A stretch of DNA of 8,880 nucleotides from Hyphomicrobiales bacterium (lineage in GTDB: Bacteria > Pseudomonadota > Alphaproteobacteria > Rhizobiales > Afifellaceae), in the NCBI GenBank assembly GCA_013812985.1, contig JACCSN010000307.1, positions 1-8,880 on the forward strand, in the 5' to 3' direction. Both the position numbers and the translations under genes were made by a program. Shown here one piece after another: positions 1-6,706 of this stretch. The first letter of the stretch is position 1. Every line of letters starts with the position of its first letter. The notes beneath the pieces are model-generated. The model searched no databases. It worked only from the letters and a program-made list of their open reading frames with translations, and was not told where the DNA came from.

Positions 1-224
1 CGCCCCCTCGCGGGGGCGCGGATCGAAACACGTCTGATGGGTCCGAAAGTGAGCATTCGACGGGGTCGCCCCCTCGCAGGGGCGCGGATCGAAACTGCTG
101 CTGTCGGGTCTTACTGTGCTCGATGAACGGTCGCCCCCTCGCGGGGGCGCGGATCGAAACCATGACAATCGCGACAAACCTTGAAGTTCCCGGGTCGCCC
201 CCTCGCGGAAGTGCGGTTCCACAC
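1..224 (+). CRISPR. Leader-distal end of a type I-C-like CRISPR array
   Basis: Four copies of a 31-base repeat are visible: 1-29 (first two bases cut off by the window edge), 65-95, 130-160 and a degenerate one at 194-224. The repeat begins GTCGCCCCCTCGC and ends GGATCGAAAC. Its CGCCCCC/GGGGGCG arms form a 7-bp stem around a TCGC loop. This layout and the GAAAC 3' end are typical of type I-C repeats, so the array is most likely transcribed left to right. The leader and any cas genes would lie left of the window. The spacers are 30-64, 96-129 and 161-193 (35, 34 and 33 bases). A G precedes every complete repeat, so the repeat may really be 32 bases long. The 65-95 copy has one change (A at 78). 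The last copy keeps its first 15 bases but is altered in the second half, as expected of a terminal repeat. The type call rests on the repeat alone. Confidence 0.95.
194..224 (+). repeat. Degenerate terminal CRISPR repeat
   Basis: The first 15 bases match the array consensus exactly. The second half has six or seven substitutions, including changes in the right stem arm and in the GATCGAAAC tail. No further repeat follows, so this marks the end of the array farthest from the leader, where the oldest spacers are found. Confidence 0.85.
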
Positions 225-626
225 GACACGCTTCGTACGATGTATGCCATGGCGAACCAGTCGGTCGAAAAGGCCTCTATCTCCGGTACTGGTATCCTGA
301 CGCTCGAAACTTCGACGGATGCGACGCAGCGTTCGCTTGCAGCACCGAGATCTGCAGACGGCTGGGTCCCGGATGGTCAAGAGGGGAAGTTGCGGTCAAC
401 GCTATCGGAGCACCGACGGCTTCCGCCAACCGGTCAGCAACCCTGCCACAGGTAAGTGCTTGCGACGTAATACATCCTCAGCGCCGTACCAAATAGGCGC
501 AGTCAAGAGGTTCGGAGAACGCGGACGGATAGAGAACGAAAGTGCGTATTCTGGCACGGCGGCCGGTCAACAGGTTCTCGGCCATAACCCTGCAAACGCG
601 CGGTAATTTTCAGCAGGCCAGAGCAG
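225..626. other. No recognisable gene between CRISPR array and IS6 remnant
   Basis: Short open frames exist on both strands here. None has a convincing ribosome binding site, a recognisable motif or sensible protein composition, and several run into the CRISPR repeats or the IS fragment. I see no tRNA, no strong terminator and no further repeat copies. The segment is probably decayed or non-coding DNA between the array and the transposon stub. Confidence 0.5.
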
Positions 627-722
627 GTCCCTGAAGCTCAGGGTGAAGCGGAAATAGAGCCAGACGGCGTGCCGGATGACAGCCGGCGGGAACCGGTGGC
701 GAGCGTACGAGATCGGGGCCAT
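627..722 (-). pseudogene. N-terminal remnant of an IS6-family transposase
   Basis: The remnant codes for about 32 residues matching the N-terminus of the transposase at 8571 (shared RHRFPPAVIRHAVWLYFRF and TLSFRD). It covers only the N-terminal part ahead of the helix-turn-helix and lacks the whole DDE catalytic domain. The upstream spacing from the inverted repeat to ATG (43 versus 42 bases) and the GGGTGAGCGG stretch before the ATG are kept. It is the broken coding part of the stub. Confidence 0.8.
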
Positions 723-747
723 CCGCTCACCCTACCACGGACTGCCC

Positions 748-765
748 GCTTGCCGTGACATTGCC
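748..765 (-). repeat. Left terminal inverted repeat of the IS6 stub
   Basis: The reverse complement of this stretch equals 8529-8546 exactly. It faces inward, so the two copies bracket 766-8528. Confidence 0.8.
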
Positions 766-1065
766 CCTAGGCATATTGGGGGGTGACTTGTTCGATCCGC
801 CCGAAGCAAAACTTCGGAATATTCGCGCAGGATCCGACGGAACTCATAATACTGGGCACGGGAAGAACCCTGGCCTCCGGGTTGAGGTTCCCTGACCTCG
901 CGCCAGCGGCTCGCCAACGGATTGGACTGGTCCGTTGCCGGCCGACTAATCGGGTGTGGATGCACGCCTTGCCACAGCGCCCACGCGTGCCCAAAGATGG
1001 AACGAGCCGGGAGCCGTCGGGGGCAGGGTGCCACATGGAGCGCCGGCCCGCTGAAGGAGGATGGG
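766..1065. other. Gene-poor stretch with a possible decayed coding remnant
   Basis: No intact gene is evident between the IS6 stub and the DUF2188-like gene. The plus-strand frame from 783 contains PTELIILGTGRT at 834-869, followed by LRFPDL and RIGL. This resembles the LLIGTG...RFP...GI pattern of Mth938/DUF498-domain proteins (AAMDC/NDUFAF3 relatives). It lacks the usual following EVMDT and CRTYN blocks, and three extra residues interrupt GTGRT-RFP. An opposing minus-strand frame also looks weakly protein-like around 795-850, so the coding strand is not certain. At best this is a fragment left by the rearrangement that placed the IS6 end at 765. Confidence 0.3.
1054..1060 (+). promoter_or_regulatory. 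Ribosome binding site that decides the start of the small DUF2188-like gene
   Basis: AAGGAGG lies five bases before the ATG at 1066. An ATG at 1061 sits directly against it, but that frame hits TGA after two codons, so 1066 is the start. Longer in-frame starts further upstream, such as 922, have no such site. Confidence 0.8.
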
Positions 1066-1305
1066 ATGACCAGGATTACTTATGAGGTCGTGGAGCACGA
1101 CGGCGGTTGGGCATACCGGGCCGACGGTGTGTTCTCCGAGCCTTTCGCAACCCATGACCTTGCACGCAGAGCGGCAGAGCGGGCAGCCGGAGAACAGCGG
1201 GTTTCGGACAAGACGACCGGAATTTCATGGGAGGACGCCGACGGGCGCTGGCACGACGAGCTGTCGGCCGGCGATGACCGGCCCGAAACGGAAGTGAAAG
1301 GCTGA
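1066..1305 (+). CDS. Small DUF2188-like protein
   Basis: This gene encodes a 79-residue acidic, soluble protein starting MTRITYEVVEHDGGWAYRA and ending ETEVKG. The VVEHDGGWAYRADG opening, the middle ATHDLARRAAERAAGEQ helix and the WEDADGRWHDEL strand fit the short DUF2188 family. Family members are built around a V.HDGGW strand and an alanine-rich helix with 'A..AA' spacing, and no biochemical function is established for them. There is no signal peptide or membrane segment. It has its own strong ribosome binding site and is flanked by non-coding DNA on both sides, so it is probably a single-gene unit unrelated to the transporter operon 304 bases downstream. The family assignment is from memory of the pattern and moderately certain. 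That the gene is real is well supported by the ribosome binding site and composition. Confidence 0.75.
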   Translation: MTRITYEVVEHDGGWAYRADGVFSEPFATHDLARRAAERAAGEQRVSDKTTGISWEDADGRWHDELSAGDDRPETEVKG

Positions 1306-1450
1306 GAGCTCCTGTTGGCTCAAAAGTCGACGATCACCGACGATATTGGCTGATGGAGCGCGGCATGGTCCACGGCGAAGCCAACGTGCCGGCCCAATTG
1401 TCAGGCTATCGCTGGGCACTTCGCGCAGTTGGTGTTCTCGGCGGTCGGGT

Positions 1451-1473
1451 AGGCCACAAAACGCTTGTGGTCT
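1451..1473. promoter_or_regulatory. Candidate operator: imperfect inverted repeat upstream of the ABC operon
   Basis: CCACAA (1454-1459) and TTGTGG (1465-1470) form perfect 6-base arms around AACGC. The symmetry extends to AGGCCACAA/TTGTGGTCT with one G-T mismatch. It lies about 140 bases before the ATPase start, in the only intergenic space where an operator would be expected. A transcription factor binding site is possible, and a chance palindrome is not excluded. Confidence 0.3.
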
Positions 1474-1591
1474 TGAGCCCGTGCGAGGAAGAGTATGGCC
1501 GTGATGTGCTTGCGCGCGGGATCAGGCTGAATTCGCGGCTGCGCTCAATCCCGCATTTCGCCTTCGAGGGTCGTGTGCGCATACAGTTGCC

Positions 1592-1600
1592 GAGGGGGAG
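1592..1600 (+). promoter_or_regulatory. Ribosome binding site for the GTG-started ATPase gene
   Basis: GAGGGGGAG lies nine bases before the GTG at 1610. It supports that GTG, since no ATG is available before the Walker A region. Confidence 0.6.
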
Positions 1601-1609
1601 AGCGCCGTT

Positions 1610-2707
1610 GTGAGTTCGGTGCGCTACCAGGCCGTCGAGAAACGCTTCGACTCGGTAGCCGCGTTGCAGGCGCTGAATCTCGATATCCCGGATTGCGCTT
1701 TTCTGGCGTTGCTTGGTCCTTCGGGCTGCGGAAAGACGACCGCTCTGCGCATCCTGGCGGGATTGGAGCTGCCGAGTTCGGGGCGCGTGTATATCGGGGA
1801 GCGCGACGTGACGCGCCTGCAGCCGCGCGACCGCGACATCGCGATGGTTTTTCAAAGCTACGCTCTCTACCCGCACATGACGGTGTTCGAGAACATCTCC
1901 TATCCGCTGCGAATCCGCGAGGTCGCCGCTTCCGAGCGCAAGCGCCTTGTGTCGGAAGTCGCCGCCGCGCTGGAGATAGGACATCTGCTCGAGCGCCGCC
2001 CGCGTCAGTTGTCGGGCGGCCAGCGCCAGCGCATCGCGCTTGCCCGCGCCATCGTCCGTAACCCGGCGGCCTTCCTGATGGACGAGCCCCTGTCGAACCT
2101 TGACGCCCGGCTCCGCATGACCATGCGCGCCGAAATCAAGCGGCTCTGCCTTCGGCTTGGAGCAACCACGCTTTACGTGACCCACGATCAGGCTGAAGCT
2201 CTCACCATGGCGGATCTGATCGCCGTCATGCGCGACGGCGCGCTTCAGCAGATCGCGTCTCCGGGAGAGATCTATGACCGCCCCGCCAATCGCTTCGTGG
2301 CGACTTTTGTCGGCAGCCCGCCGATGAACATTCTGGCCGGGGCTGTGGACGAAGGTGGGCTGCGGGTCGGCGGCAGCACGTTTCCGATCGACGCACGCCG
2401 CCACGCGCAGTGTCTCGCCGGCAGCGTGACGGAAATGGGCATCCGTCCGGAGGACCTGAAACTGGTCGATCCGGATGTGTCGCCAAGCCTGCCGGGCCAG
2501 ATCTACATCGTCGAGCCGATGGGCAACGAAACGCTGGTCGACCTGCAGATCGGCGGCGAGCGCATGGTCGTGCGCGCCGCTCGCGGTTTCCGGGCGCCGC
2601 TCGGCTCGCGAGCCAATGTGAGTTTCGCACCGGACGACGCCTGCTTCTTTAACTCGACCGGTTCGACAGTGGTGCATCGCGCACAGACAGGGGAGGGAAT
2701 AACATGA
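1610..2707 (+). CDS. ABC transporter ATPase, UgpC/MalK-like (CUT1 sugar importer)
   Basis: This is the cytoplasmic ATPase that powers the importer encoded by the next three genes. At 365 residues it has the usual length for the MalK/UgpC group. All core motifs are present: Walker A GPSGCGKTT at 36-44, Q-loop Q82 in AMVFQSYALYPHMTV, signature LSGGQRQR at 134-141, Walker B AFLMDE at 154-159, D-loop SNLD at 162-165 and H-loop H192 in THDQAEALTMAD. Residues from about 235 on (FVGSPPMNIL, then GIRPEDLKL and VEPMGNETLV) form the C-terminal TOBE/regulatory domain typical of CUT1 ATPases. The chosen start is GTG with a purine-rich binding site; starting here gives the normal N-terminus (VRYQAVEKRF). 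The stop overlaps the next start by four bases (ATGA), which indicates translational coupling. It is first in the operon, whereas many CUT1 operons place the ATPase last. The substrate cannot be read from this subunit. Confidence 0.95.
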   Translation: MSSVRYQAVEKRFDSVAALQALNLDIPDCAFLALLGPSGCGKTTALRILAGLELPSSGRVYIGERDVTRLQPRDRDIAMVFQSYALYPHMTVFENISYPLRIREVAASERKRLVSEVAAALEIGHLLERRPRQLSGGQRQRIALARAIVRNPAAFLMDEPLSNLDARLRMTMRAEIKRLCLRLGATTLYVTHDQAEALTMADLIAVMRDGALQQIASPGEIYDRPANRFVATFVGSPPMNILAGAVDEGGLRVGGSTFPIDARRHAQCLAGSVTEMGIRPEDLKLVDPDVSPSLPGQIYIVEPMGNETLVDLQIGGERMVVRAARGFRAPLGSRANVSFAPDDACFFNSTGSTVVHRAQTGEGIT

Positions 2708-4023
2708 CCAGGATTGGGAGTTTCCCGGAACGGCTTAGCCGCCGCGGATTGTTTCAGGCAGGTGCCGGGCTCGCCATGCTTGCGGCCCTTGCCGGCACGA
2801 ACGCCGCGGCTCAGACGGACGGCGGCAAGGTGATCATCGGCGCGTTCGCCGACGGTGCGCTGACACCCTTCAAGAACGTCGTCATCCCGCTTGCTAATGA
2901 AGCGGGCTTCGACGTGCAGTTCCTGGAGGACGATTATGGAGTGACGCTGGAGAAGTGGTTCGCCGATGCGCTGAACAGCGCCGGGCAATACGACATCTAT
3001 CTGCTTGACGATCCCTGGGTGCCGCAGTTCGGCGCCGCCGACGTTCTTGAGGATCTCGGTGCCGGCGGTCTGGACGGCGCGGGCGCGGACTGGGTCAAGC
3101 CGATGATCGATCTGGGCTGGTGGCCGCCGCGGGAGGGCGCGCGCCTGAACGGCTTCGAGGACGCTACGCCGAAGCTCATCGCCATGCCCTTCATCGGCGA
3201 CCTTCAGACGCTGACCTATCGCAACGACGTGTTCACGGGTGGCGCGCCGGCAACGTGGGACGAGTTGATCGCCAAGGGCAAGGAAGGTGTGGCAGCCGGC
3301 ACGATCAAGTATCCCGTCGTCTTCCGCGGCGTTGCCGGCAACCCCGTCGTCACCAGCTGGTATCCCATCTTCCTGTCGTTTGGCGGAGAGTTCTTCGACG
3401 ACGAATGGAACGTCACCTTCAACTCGGAAGCCGGCAAGAAATCAGCCGACTTCTTTGTCGGCACGATGAAGGAGAATGCGCCTCCCGCAGTGGTCGAATT
3501 CGACTCCGACCAGGAAGGCGCGGCGATCCTCGGCGGCGACGCCGGCGCGATCATCCAGTATTCCGGCAACGCGTTGAAAGCCGACGACCCGAACCAGACC
3601 AAGGTGCCCGGCAAGCTCGATTTCGCCGTTGTGCCGAAGCAGGAGAAGGCGATCGCCCAGATCGGCATCTTCATCGCCGGCGTGCCGAAATCCGCGCCCA
3701 ACAAGGAAAACGCGATTGCCTTCCTGAAATGGTATGCGACGCCGGACGTCCAGGCGAAGCTGGCGCAGGCCGGATCCATTCCGGTCGTCCGCAGCGCCTT
3801 TTCGGCGCCCGATCTCGGGAACCGGCTGATCCCGGTGGCGCTGCAGCAGTTCGACGCCGGTGCGTTGGCGCGTCCGCGGACTCCCGACTGGGCGAAGATC
3901 GAGGAACTGCTGGGCATCGAGCTGAACAAGGCCCTGCAGGCGGGCTCCGGCGGCGGGGCGGCGCTCGATGCGGCGGCGGCGGAGGTGACGGACTACCTGA
4001 AGCAATCCGGCTACTACGAATAA
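2704..4023 (+). CDS. Extracellular solute-binding protein, family 1, Tat-type signal
   Basis: This is the periplasmic receptor of the sugar-type importer, 439 residues long and of normal length for SBP family 1. The N-terminus carries LSRRGLFQAG (residues 11-20) followed by a hydrophobic stretch to about 30 and an AAA-QT cleavage site near residue 36/37. Consecutive arginines before a moderately hydrophobic core suggest export by the Tat pathway. The mature part holds features common in CUT1 receptors: YDIYLLDDPWVPQF, then AMPFIGDLQTLTYRND, then ATWDELIAKGKEG, and late in the chain NAIAFLKWYATPDVQ and GSIPVVRSAF. The final ~40 residues are alanine- and glycine-rich (QAGSGGGAALDAAAAEV). The gene starts at the ATG overlapping the ATPase stop, with GGGGAGGG just upstream. 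Its place between the ATPase and the permeases makes it the dedicated receptor. The ligand is not identifiable by eye; a sugar, polyol or cyclitol is the family expectation. Confidence 0.93.
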   Translation: MTRIGSFPERLSRRGLFQAGAGLAMLAALAGTNAAAQTDGGKVIIGAFADGALTPFKNVVIPLANEAGFDVQFLEDDYGVTLEKWFADALNSAGQYDIYLLDDPWVPQFGAADVLEDLGAGGLDGAGADWVKPMIDLGWWPPREGARLNGFEDATPKLIAMPFIGDLQTLTYRNDVFTGGAPATWDELIAKGKEGVAAGTIKYPVVFRGVAGNPVVTSWYPIFLSFGGEFFDDEWNVTFNSEAGKKSADFFVGTMKENAPPAVVEFDSDQEGAAILGGDAGAIIQYSGNALKADDPNQTKVPGKLDFAVVPKQEKAIAQIGIFIAGVPKSAPNKENAIAFLKWYATPDVQAKLAQAGSIPVVRSAFSAPDLGNRLIPVALQQFDAGALARPRTPDWAKIEELLGIELNKALQAGSGGGAALDAAAAEVTDYLKQSGYYE

Positions 4024-4027
4024 GGAG
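4022..4027 (+). promoter_or_regulatory. Ribosome binding site supporting a TTG start
   Basis: AAGGAG overlaps the stop of the binding-protein gene and lies nine bases before the TTG at 4037. No ATG or GTG in frame precedes the first membrane segment of the permease, so TTG is the best start. Confidence 0.7.
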
Positions 4028-4036
4028 CCGGCTTCA

Positions 4037-4927
4037 TTGAAGGTCCGAGAACGGGCGCAAGGGGCAGGGCTCGACAGAGCTCTGCCCTATCTGCTGCTCG
4101 CCCCGAGCATCCTGATCGTCCTGGTCGTGCTCGTTTATCCGATCTGGGACGGGTTGCGCGCCAGCACAAAGCTTTATCGCTACGGCAGGCCGCTGCGGGA
4201 CATCGGGTTCGACAATTACCTCCGCCTCTGGGGCGACGAGCAGTTCCTGAATTCGCTCTGGGTAACTGTGCGCTTTGTCGGTCTCGCGGTGGCCATCGAA
4301 GCGGTCCTCGGACTGGCGCTTGCCCTGTTCTGCCTACGCGAGTTCCGCGGCATCCGGCTGCTGCGGACGGTGCTGATCGTGCCAATGGTCATCACCCCCG
4401 TTGTAGTCGCCATCGTCTTCCGGCTCATCTACGCCAGCGACGCCGGGATGCTCACGGCGCTCTCCGAATCGCTGGGCGGCCAGCCGTTCCAGATCCTCGG
4501 CCACCCGACCCGGGCCTTTTTCGGCCTGGTCGCGCTGGACGTTTGGGAATGGACGCCGCTGATGTTTCTGATCCTGCTCGCCGGGCTGCAGTCGCTGCCG
4601 ATCGAGCCGCTCGAGGCCGCGCGCGTTGACGGCGCCGGGCCTTGGCGGACCTTCGTCGACCACACGCTGCCGATGCTGCGCCCGGTGCTGGCCATCGCCA
4701 TCGTGCTGCGTACCATCGAGGCGTTCGGCACCTTCGACCAGGTTTTCGTGCTGACCCGCGGCGGGCCCGGCGAGGCGACGCGGCTCCTGTCCATCTTCGG
4801 CTACGAGACCGCCTTCAAGTTCCAGCAGACCGGTTATGCGGCGGCGCTGTTCGCCACGATGGGCCTGATCGTGCTGGCTATCGTCATCGCCGCTGTGCGG
4901 CTGCTGCGGCGGGCCGGCGAACAATGA
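4037..4927 (+). CDS. ABC transporter permease, MalF/UgpA type (CUT1)
   Basis: This is the first inner-membrane channel subunit, 296 residues long. Hydrophobic segments appear at about 15-38 ([20 protein letters not shown]), 75-100, 108-132, 160-184, 213-235 and 265-290, giving the six spans usual for MalF-type permeases without the long extra loop. The EAA coupling loop is clear: [16 protein letters not shown] with E193-A194-A195 and G199. It is followed by LPMLRP, the part that docks on the ATPase. [11 protein letters not shown] near 238-248 is also a conserved CUT1 permease feature. The start is an unusual TTG with AAGGAG upstream, 13 bases after the binding-protein stop. The stop overlaps the next gene by four bases. 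The family call is secure; the substrate is unknown. Confidence 0.94.
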   Translation: MKVRERAQGAGLDRALPYLLLAPSILIVLVVLVYPIWDGLRASTKLYRYGRPLRDIGFDNYLRLWGDEQFLNSLWVTVRFVGLAVAIEAVLGLALALFCLREFRGIRLLRTVLIVPMVITPVVVAIVFRLIYASDAGMLTALSESLGGQPFQILGHPTRAFFGLVALDVWEWTPLMFLILLAGLQSLPIEPLEAARVDGAGPWRTFVDHTLPMLRPVLAIAIVLRTIEAFGTFDQVFVLTRGGPGEATRLLSIFGYETAFKFQQTGYAAALFATMGLIVLAIVIAAVRLLRRAGEQ

Positions 4928-5742
4928 TGCGGCCGATCGCCCGCGGCGTTACGACGGCCGTGCTGCTGCTGATCGTGCTGGCCCCGCTTTATTGGATGGT
5001 CGCCGCCTCGTTCAAGTCCAACAAGGAGATCACGCAGGACGCCACGCTGTATCCGCACGCCCCATCCTTCGCCAATTACGAGCGCCTGTTCTCGCAGAAG
5101 CAGTTCGGCGACTACCTGACCAACTCCATCGCAATTACCGCGGTGTCGGTGCTGCTGGCGCTCGTCGTGGGATCTCTCGGAGCCTACGCGATTGCCCGCT
5201 TCCGCCTGCCGTTCGGCATCGAGCGCTGGACCGGCCTGTCGCTGCTCACGTTGCGCATCGTGCCGCCCGTCGTGATTCTGATTCCGATCTATATCCTGAT
5301 GTTGAAGCTGAACCTGCTCGACACCTGGCTCGGCCTGATCATCACCTACACGGCTCTCAACATCACGTTCTGCGTCTGGATGATGGAAAGCTTCTTCCGC
5401 GAGATCCCGGTGGACTTGGAGGAGGCGGCCATGGTGGACGGCGATTCGCGGTTCACCGCGTTCCGCCGCATCACCCTGCCGCTCGCCGCGCCGGGTCTCG
5501 CCGCGACCGCCATCTTCGCCGTGATCGCCACGTTCAACGAATTCCTGTTCGCGCTGATCCTGACCGCCACGCCGCGTTCCATGACCATGCCGCGCGGCAC
5601 GGCTACGCTGATCGGCCGCATCGACACCGATTGGGCGTCGATGGCAGCGGCGGGGGTGCTCGGCGCATTGCCGATCGTGGTCTTCGCCCTGCTCGTGCAG
5701 CGTCATCTTGTGCGCGGCCTGACGCTGGGCGCCGTCAAGTAA
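4924..5742 (+). CDS. ABC transporter permease, MalG/UgpE type (CUT1)
   Basis: This is the second channel subunit, 272 residues long, and completes the heterodimeric membrane pore. The N-terminal span ([20 protein letters not shown], residues 11-30) leads into FKSNKEI, a hallmark near the start of MalG-type proteins, followed by the periplasmic SFANYERLF segment. Further spans lie at about 67-92, 103-128, 133-155, 190-214 and 240-260. The EAA loop reads [20 protein letters not shown] with E167-A168-A169 and G173, then TLPLAAPGL. The first ATG overlaps the previous stop (ATGA). A second ATG directly follows at 4927, and either could be used. Overlap on the 5' side and a 71-base gap to the SDR on the 3' side place it inside the operon. 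Confidence 0.94.
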   Translation: MMRPIARGVTTAVLLLIVLAPLYWMVAASFKSNKEITQDATLYPHAPSFANYERLFSQKQFGDYLTNSIAITAVSVLLALVVGSLGAYAIARFRLPFGIERWTGLSLLTLRIVPPVVILIPIYILMLKLNLLDTWLGLIITYTALNITFCVWMMESFFREIPVDLEEAAMVDGDSRFTAFRRITLPLAAPGLAATAIFAVIATFNEFLFALILTATPRSMTMPRGTATLIGRIDTDWASMAAAGVLGALPIVVFALLVQRHLVRGLTLGAVK

Positions 5743-5803
5743 CAGAAATCCGCCCCGGCACCCGGCAAGAGCGCTATGGCAATCGCATCCAGCTACATCG
5801 AAC

Positions 5804-5808
5804 GGAGG
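5804..5808 (+). promoter_or_regulatory. Ribosome binding site for the GTG-started SDR
   Basis: GGAGG lies five bases before the GTG at 5814. It fixes the SDR start, although the reading frame stays open far upstream through the permease gene. Confidence 0.7.
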
Positions 5809-5813
5809 AACAG

Positions 5814-6659
5814 GTGAGCAACACAACGTCCCTGGCAGGAAAGTTCGCGCTGATAACCGGAAGCACCCAGGGGCTCGGCGAGGTCACCGCCCGGCTGTTT
5901 GCCCAGCGGGGAGCCGCCGGGATCATCGTCACCGGACGCAACGCCGAACGGGGCCAGGCTGTCGCCGATGCCGTCAGCACCGCAAATTGCCGGGTCGTAT
6001 TCGTTCCGGCGGAGCTCGCCGAGGCGCAGGATTGCCGGCGGCTGATCGCAGCTGCCGAAGAAACGTTCGGCACCCTTCACGTCCTCGTCAATGCGGCTGC
6101 CCTGACCGAACGCGGCTCCGTATGGGACACGTCTCCGGCGTTGTTCGACCGCATGATGACGATCAACGTGCGGGCGCCGTTCCTGCTGATGCAGGACGCC
6201 ATCAAGCTGATGGAGCGCAGCAAGGCGGCCGGCTCGATCGTCAACATCTCCAGCGTCGCCGCGCATGGCAGCGTGCCGATGCTGACCGCCTATGCGGCGT
6301 CCAAGGGTGCGCTCGACGTGCTGACCAAGAACATCGCCTATTCGGTGGCGTGGCGCCGCATTCGGGTGAACGCCCTGAACCTCGGCTGGATGGACACGCC
6401 GAACGAGGACGCGATCCAGCGCCGCTACCATAGTGAGGGCCGGGACTGGCTGCCCCAGGCGGAGGCGAAGCAGCCATTCGGGCGGCTGCTGAAGACCGAC
6501 GAAGTCGCCCGTGCGATCGCGTTCCTGGCCTCCGACGAGTCAGGCATGATGACAGGCGCGCTGATCGACTTCGATCAATCGGTGATCGGCGCAGGTCCCC
6601 AGCCGATTCCGCCGCCGATCGAGACCTGGGACAAGATCGCCGAGGTTTCGTATTCCTGA
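5814..6659 (+). CDS. Short-chain dehydrogenase/reductase (SDR), classical type
   Basis: This is a soluble NAD(P)-dependent oxidoreductase of 281 residues, slightly longer than the usual ~250 because of a C-terminal tail ([21 protein letters not shown]). The Rossmann motif TGSTQGLG is at 15-22. TGRN at 40-43 puts an arginine after the second strand, which favours NADP(H). The NAG motif appears as NAA (93-95). The active site is complete: N118 in [10 protein letters not shown]147 in [10 protein letters not shown]160 and K164 in YAASK. GGWMDTP-like substrate-loop residues ([10 protein letters not shown]) and [11 protein letters not shown] near the end follow the classical pattern. It starts at GTG with GGAGG five bases before it, 71 bases after the permease, and is followed by a hairpin, so it is the last gene of the transporter operon. 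It probably oxidises or reduces the imported sugar or polyol; the exact substrate is unknown. Confidence 0.93.
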   Translation: MSNTTSLAGKFALITGSTQGLGEVTARLFAQRGAAGIIVTGRNAERGQAVADAVSTANCRVVFVPAELAEAQDCRRLIAAAEETFGTLHVLVNAAALTERGSVWDTSPALFDRMMTINVRAPFLLMQDAIKLMERSKAAGSIVNISSVAAHGSVPMLTAYAASKGALDVLTKNIAYSVAWRRIRVNALNLGWMDTPNEDAIQRRYHSEGRDWLPQAEAKQPFGRLLKTDEVARAIAFLASDESGMMTGALIDFDQSVIGAGPQPIPPPIETWDKIAEVSYS

Positions 6660-6673
6660 CCGCGAAATCTCGC

Positions 6674-6701
6674 CGGGTGCGGCTCACGCGAGCCGCACCC
6701 G
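6674..6701. terminator. Hairpin between convergent SDR and aminotransferase genes
   Basis: The arms CGGGTGCGGCTC and GAGCCGCACCCG pair perfectly over 12 bp around an ACGC tetraloop. The hairpin starts 14 bases after the SDR stop and ends five bases before the aminotransferase stop. Neither side has a clear run of T, so it is not a textbook intrinsic terminator. Its position and strength fit a bidirectional transcription stop or 3'-end stabiliser for both transcripts. Confidence 0.75.
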
Positions 6702-6706
6702 TCCGG

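Larger units (their letters stand above)
627..765 (-). mobile_element. Truncated left end of an IS6-family element (stub)
   Basis: Read on the minus strand, this stretch matches the start of the IS6-family element at 8529-8667 over about 139 bases, with roughly a dozen differences and a one-base indel. The terminal 18 bases (765 back to 748, GGCAATGTCACGGCAAGC) are identical to those of the other copy. The stub contains the first ~32 codons of a transposase: ATG at 722-720, protein start MAPISYARHRFPPAV, through FRFTLSFRD. Homology stops abruptly near 627. The open frame continues with unrelated residues to a stop near 569, so most of the transposase is missing and the copy cannot be functional. 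The sequence differences show that the two copies are not products of one very recent duplication. Confidence 0.85.
1306..1609. other. Upstream region of the transporter operon, no gene seen
   Basis: This stretch presumably carries the promoter and operator of the ABC operon. A plus-strand open frame from 1353 runs to 1613, but it lacks a ribosome binding site and any recognisable motif. An imperfect inverted repeat lies at 1451-1473. I found no convincing -35/-10 pair. No regulator gene is present, so the operon's regulator is encoded elsewhere. Confidence 0.5.

Noticed and set aside
586..600. A shared AACCCTGCAAAC string at 586-597 and 8367-8378
   Set aside because: It is a short match in the same orientation, not extended on either side, and inside SDR coding sequence in the second place. 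Coincidence is likely.
123..606. Small open frames across and after the CRISPR array
   Set aside because: They read through the repeats or through DNA without coding signs, and have no ribosome binding sites.
1353..1613. An 86-residue plus-strand open frame just before the ATPase
   Set aside because: It has no ribosome binding site, shows no recognisable motif and fills the expected promoter region.
1406..2677. A 423-residue open frame on the minus strand opposite the ATPase gene
   Set aside because: It is antisense to a gene with every ABC motif. The translation is rich in Arg, His and Ala without recognisable domains, as usual for a GC-rich shadow frame.
4992..5813. An upstream in-frame extension of the SDR to give a 555-residue protein
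   Set aside because: The extension is an out-of-frame reading of the permease gene. The SDR begins with its normal N-terminus at the GTG of 5814, with a ribosome binding site.
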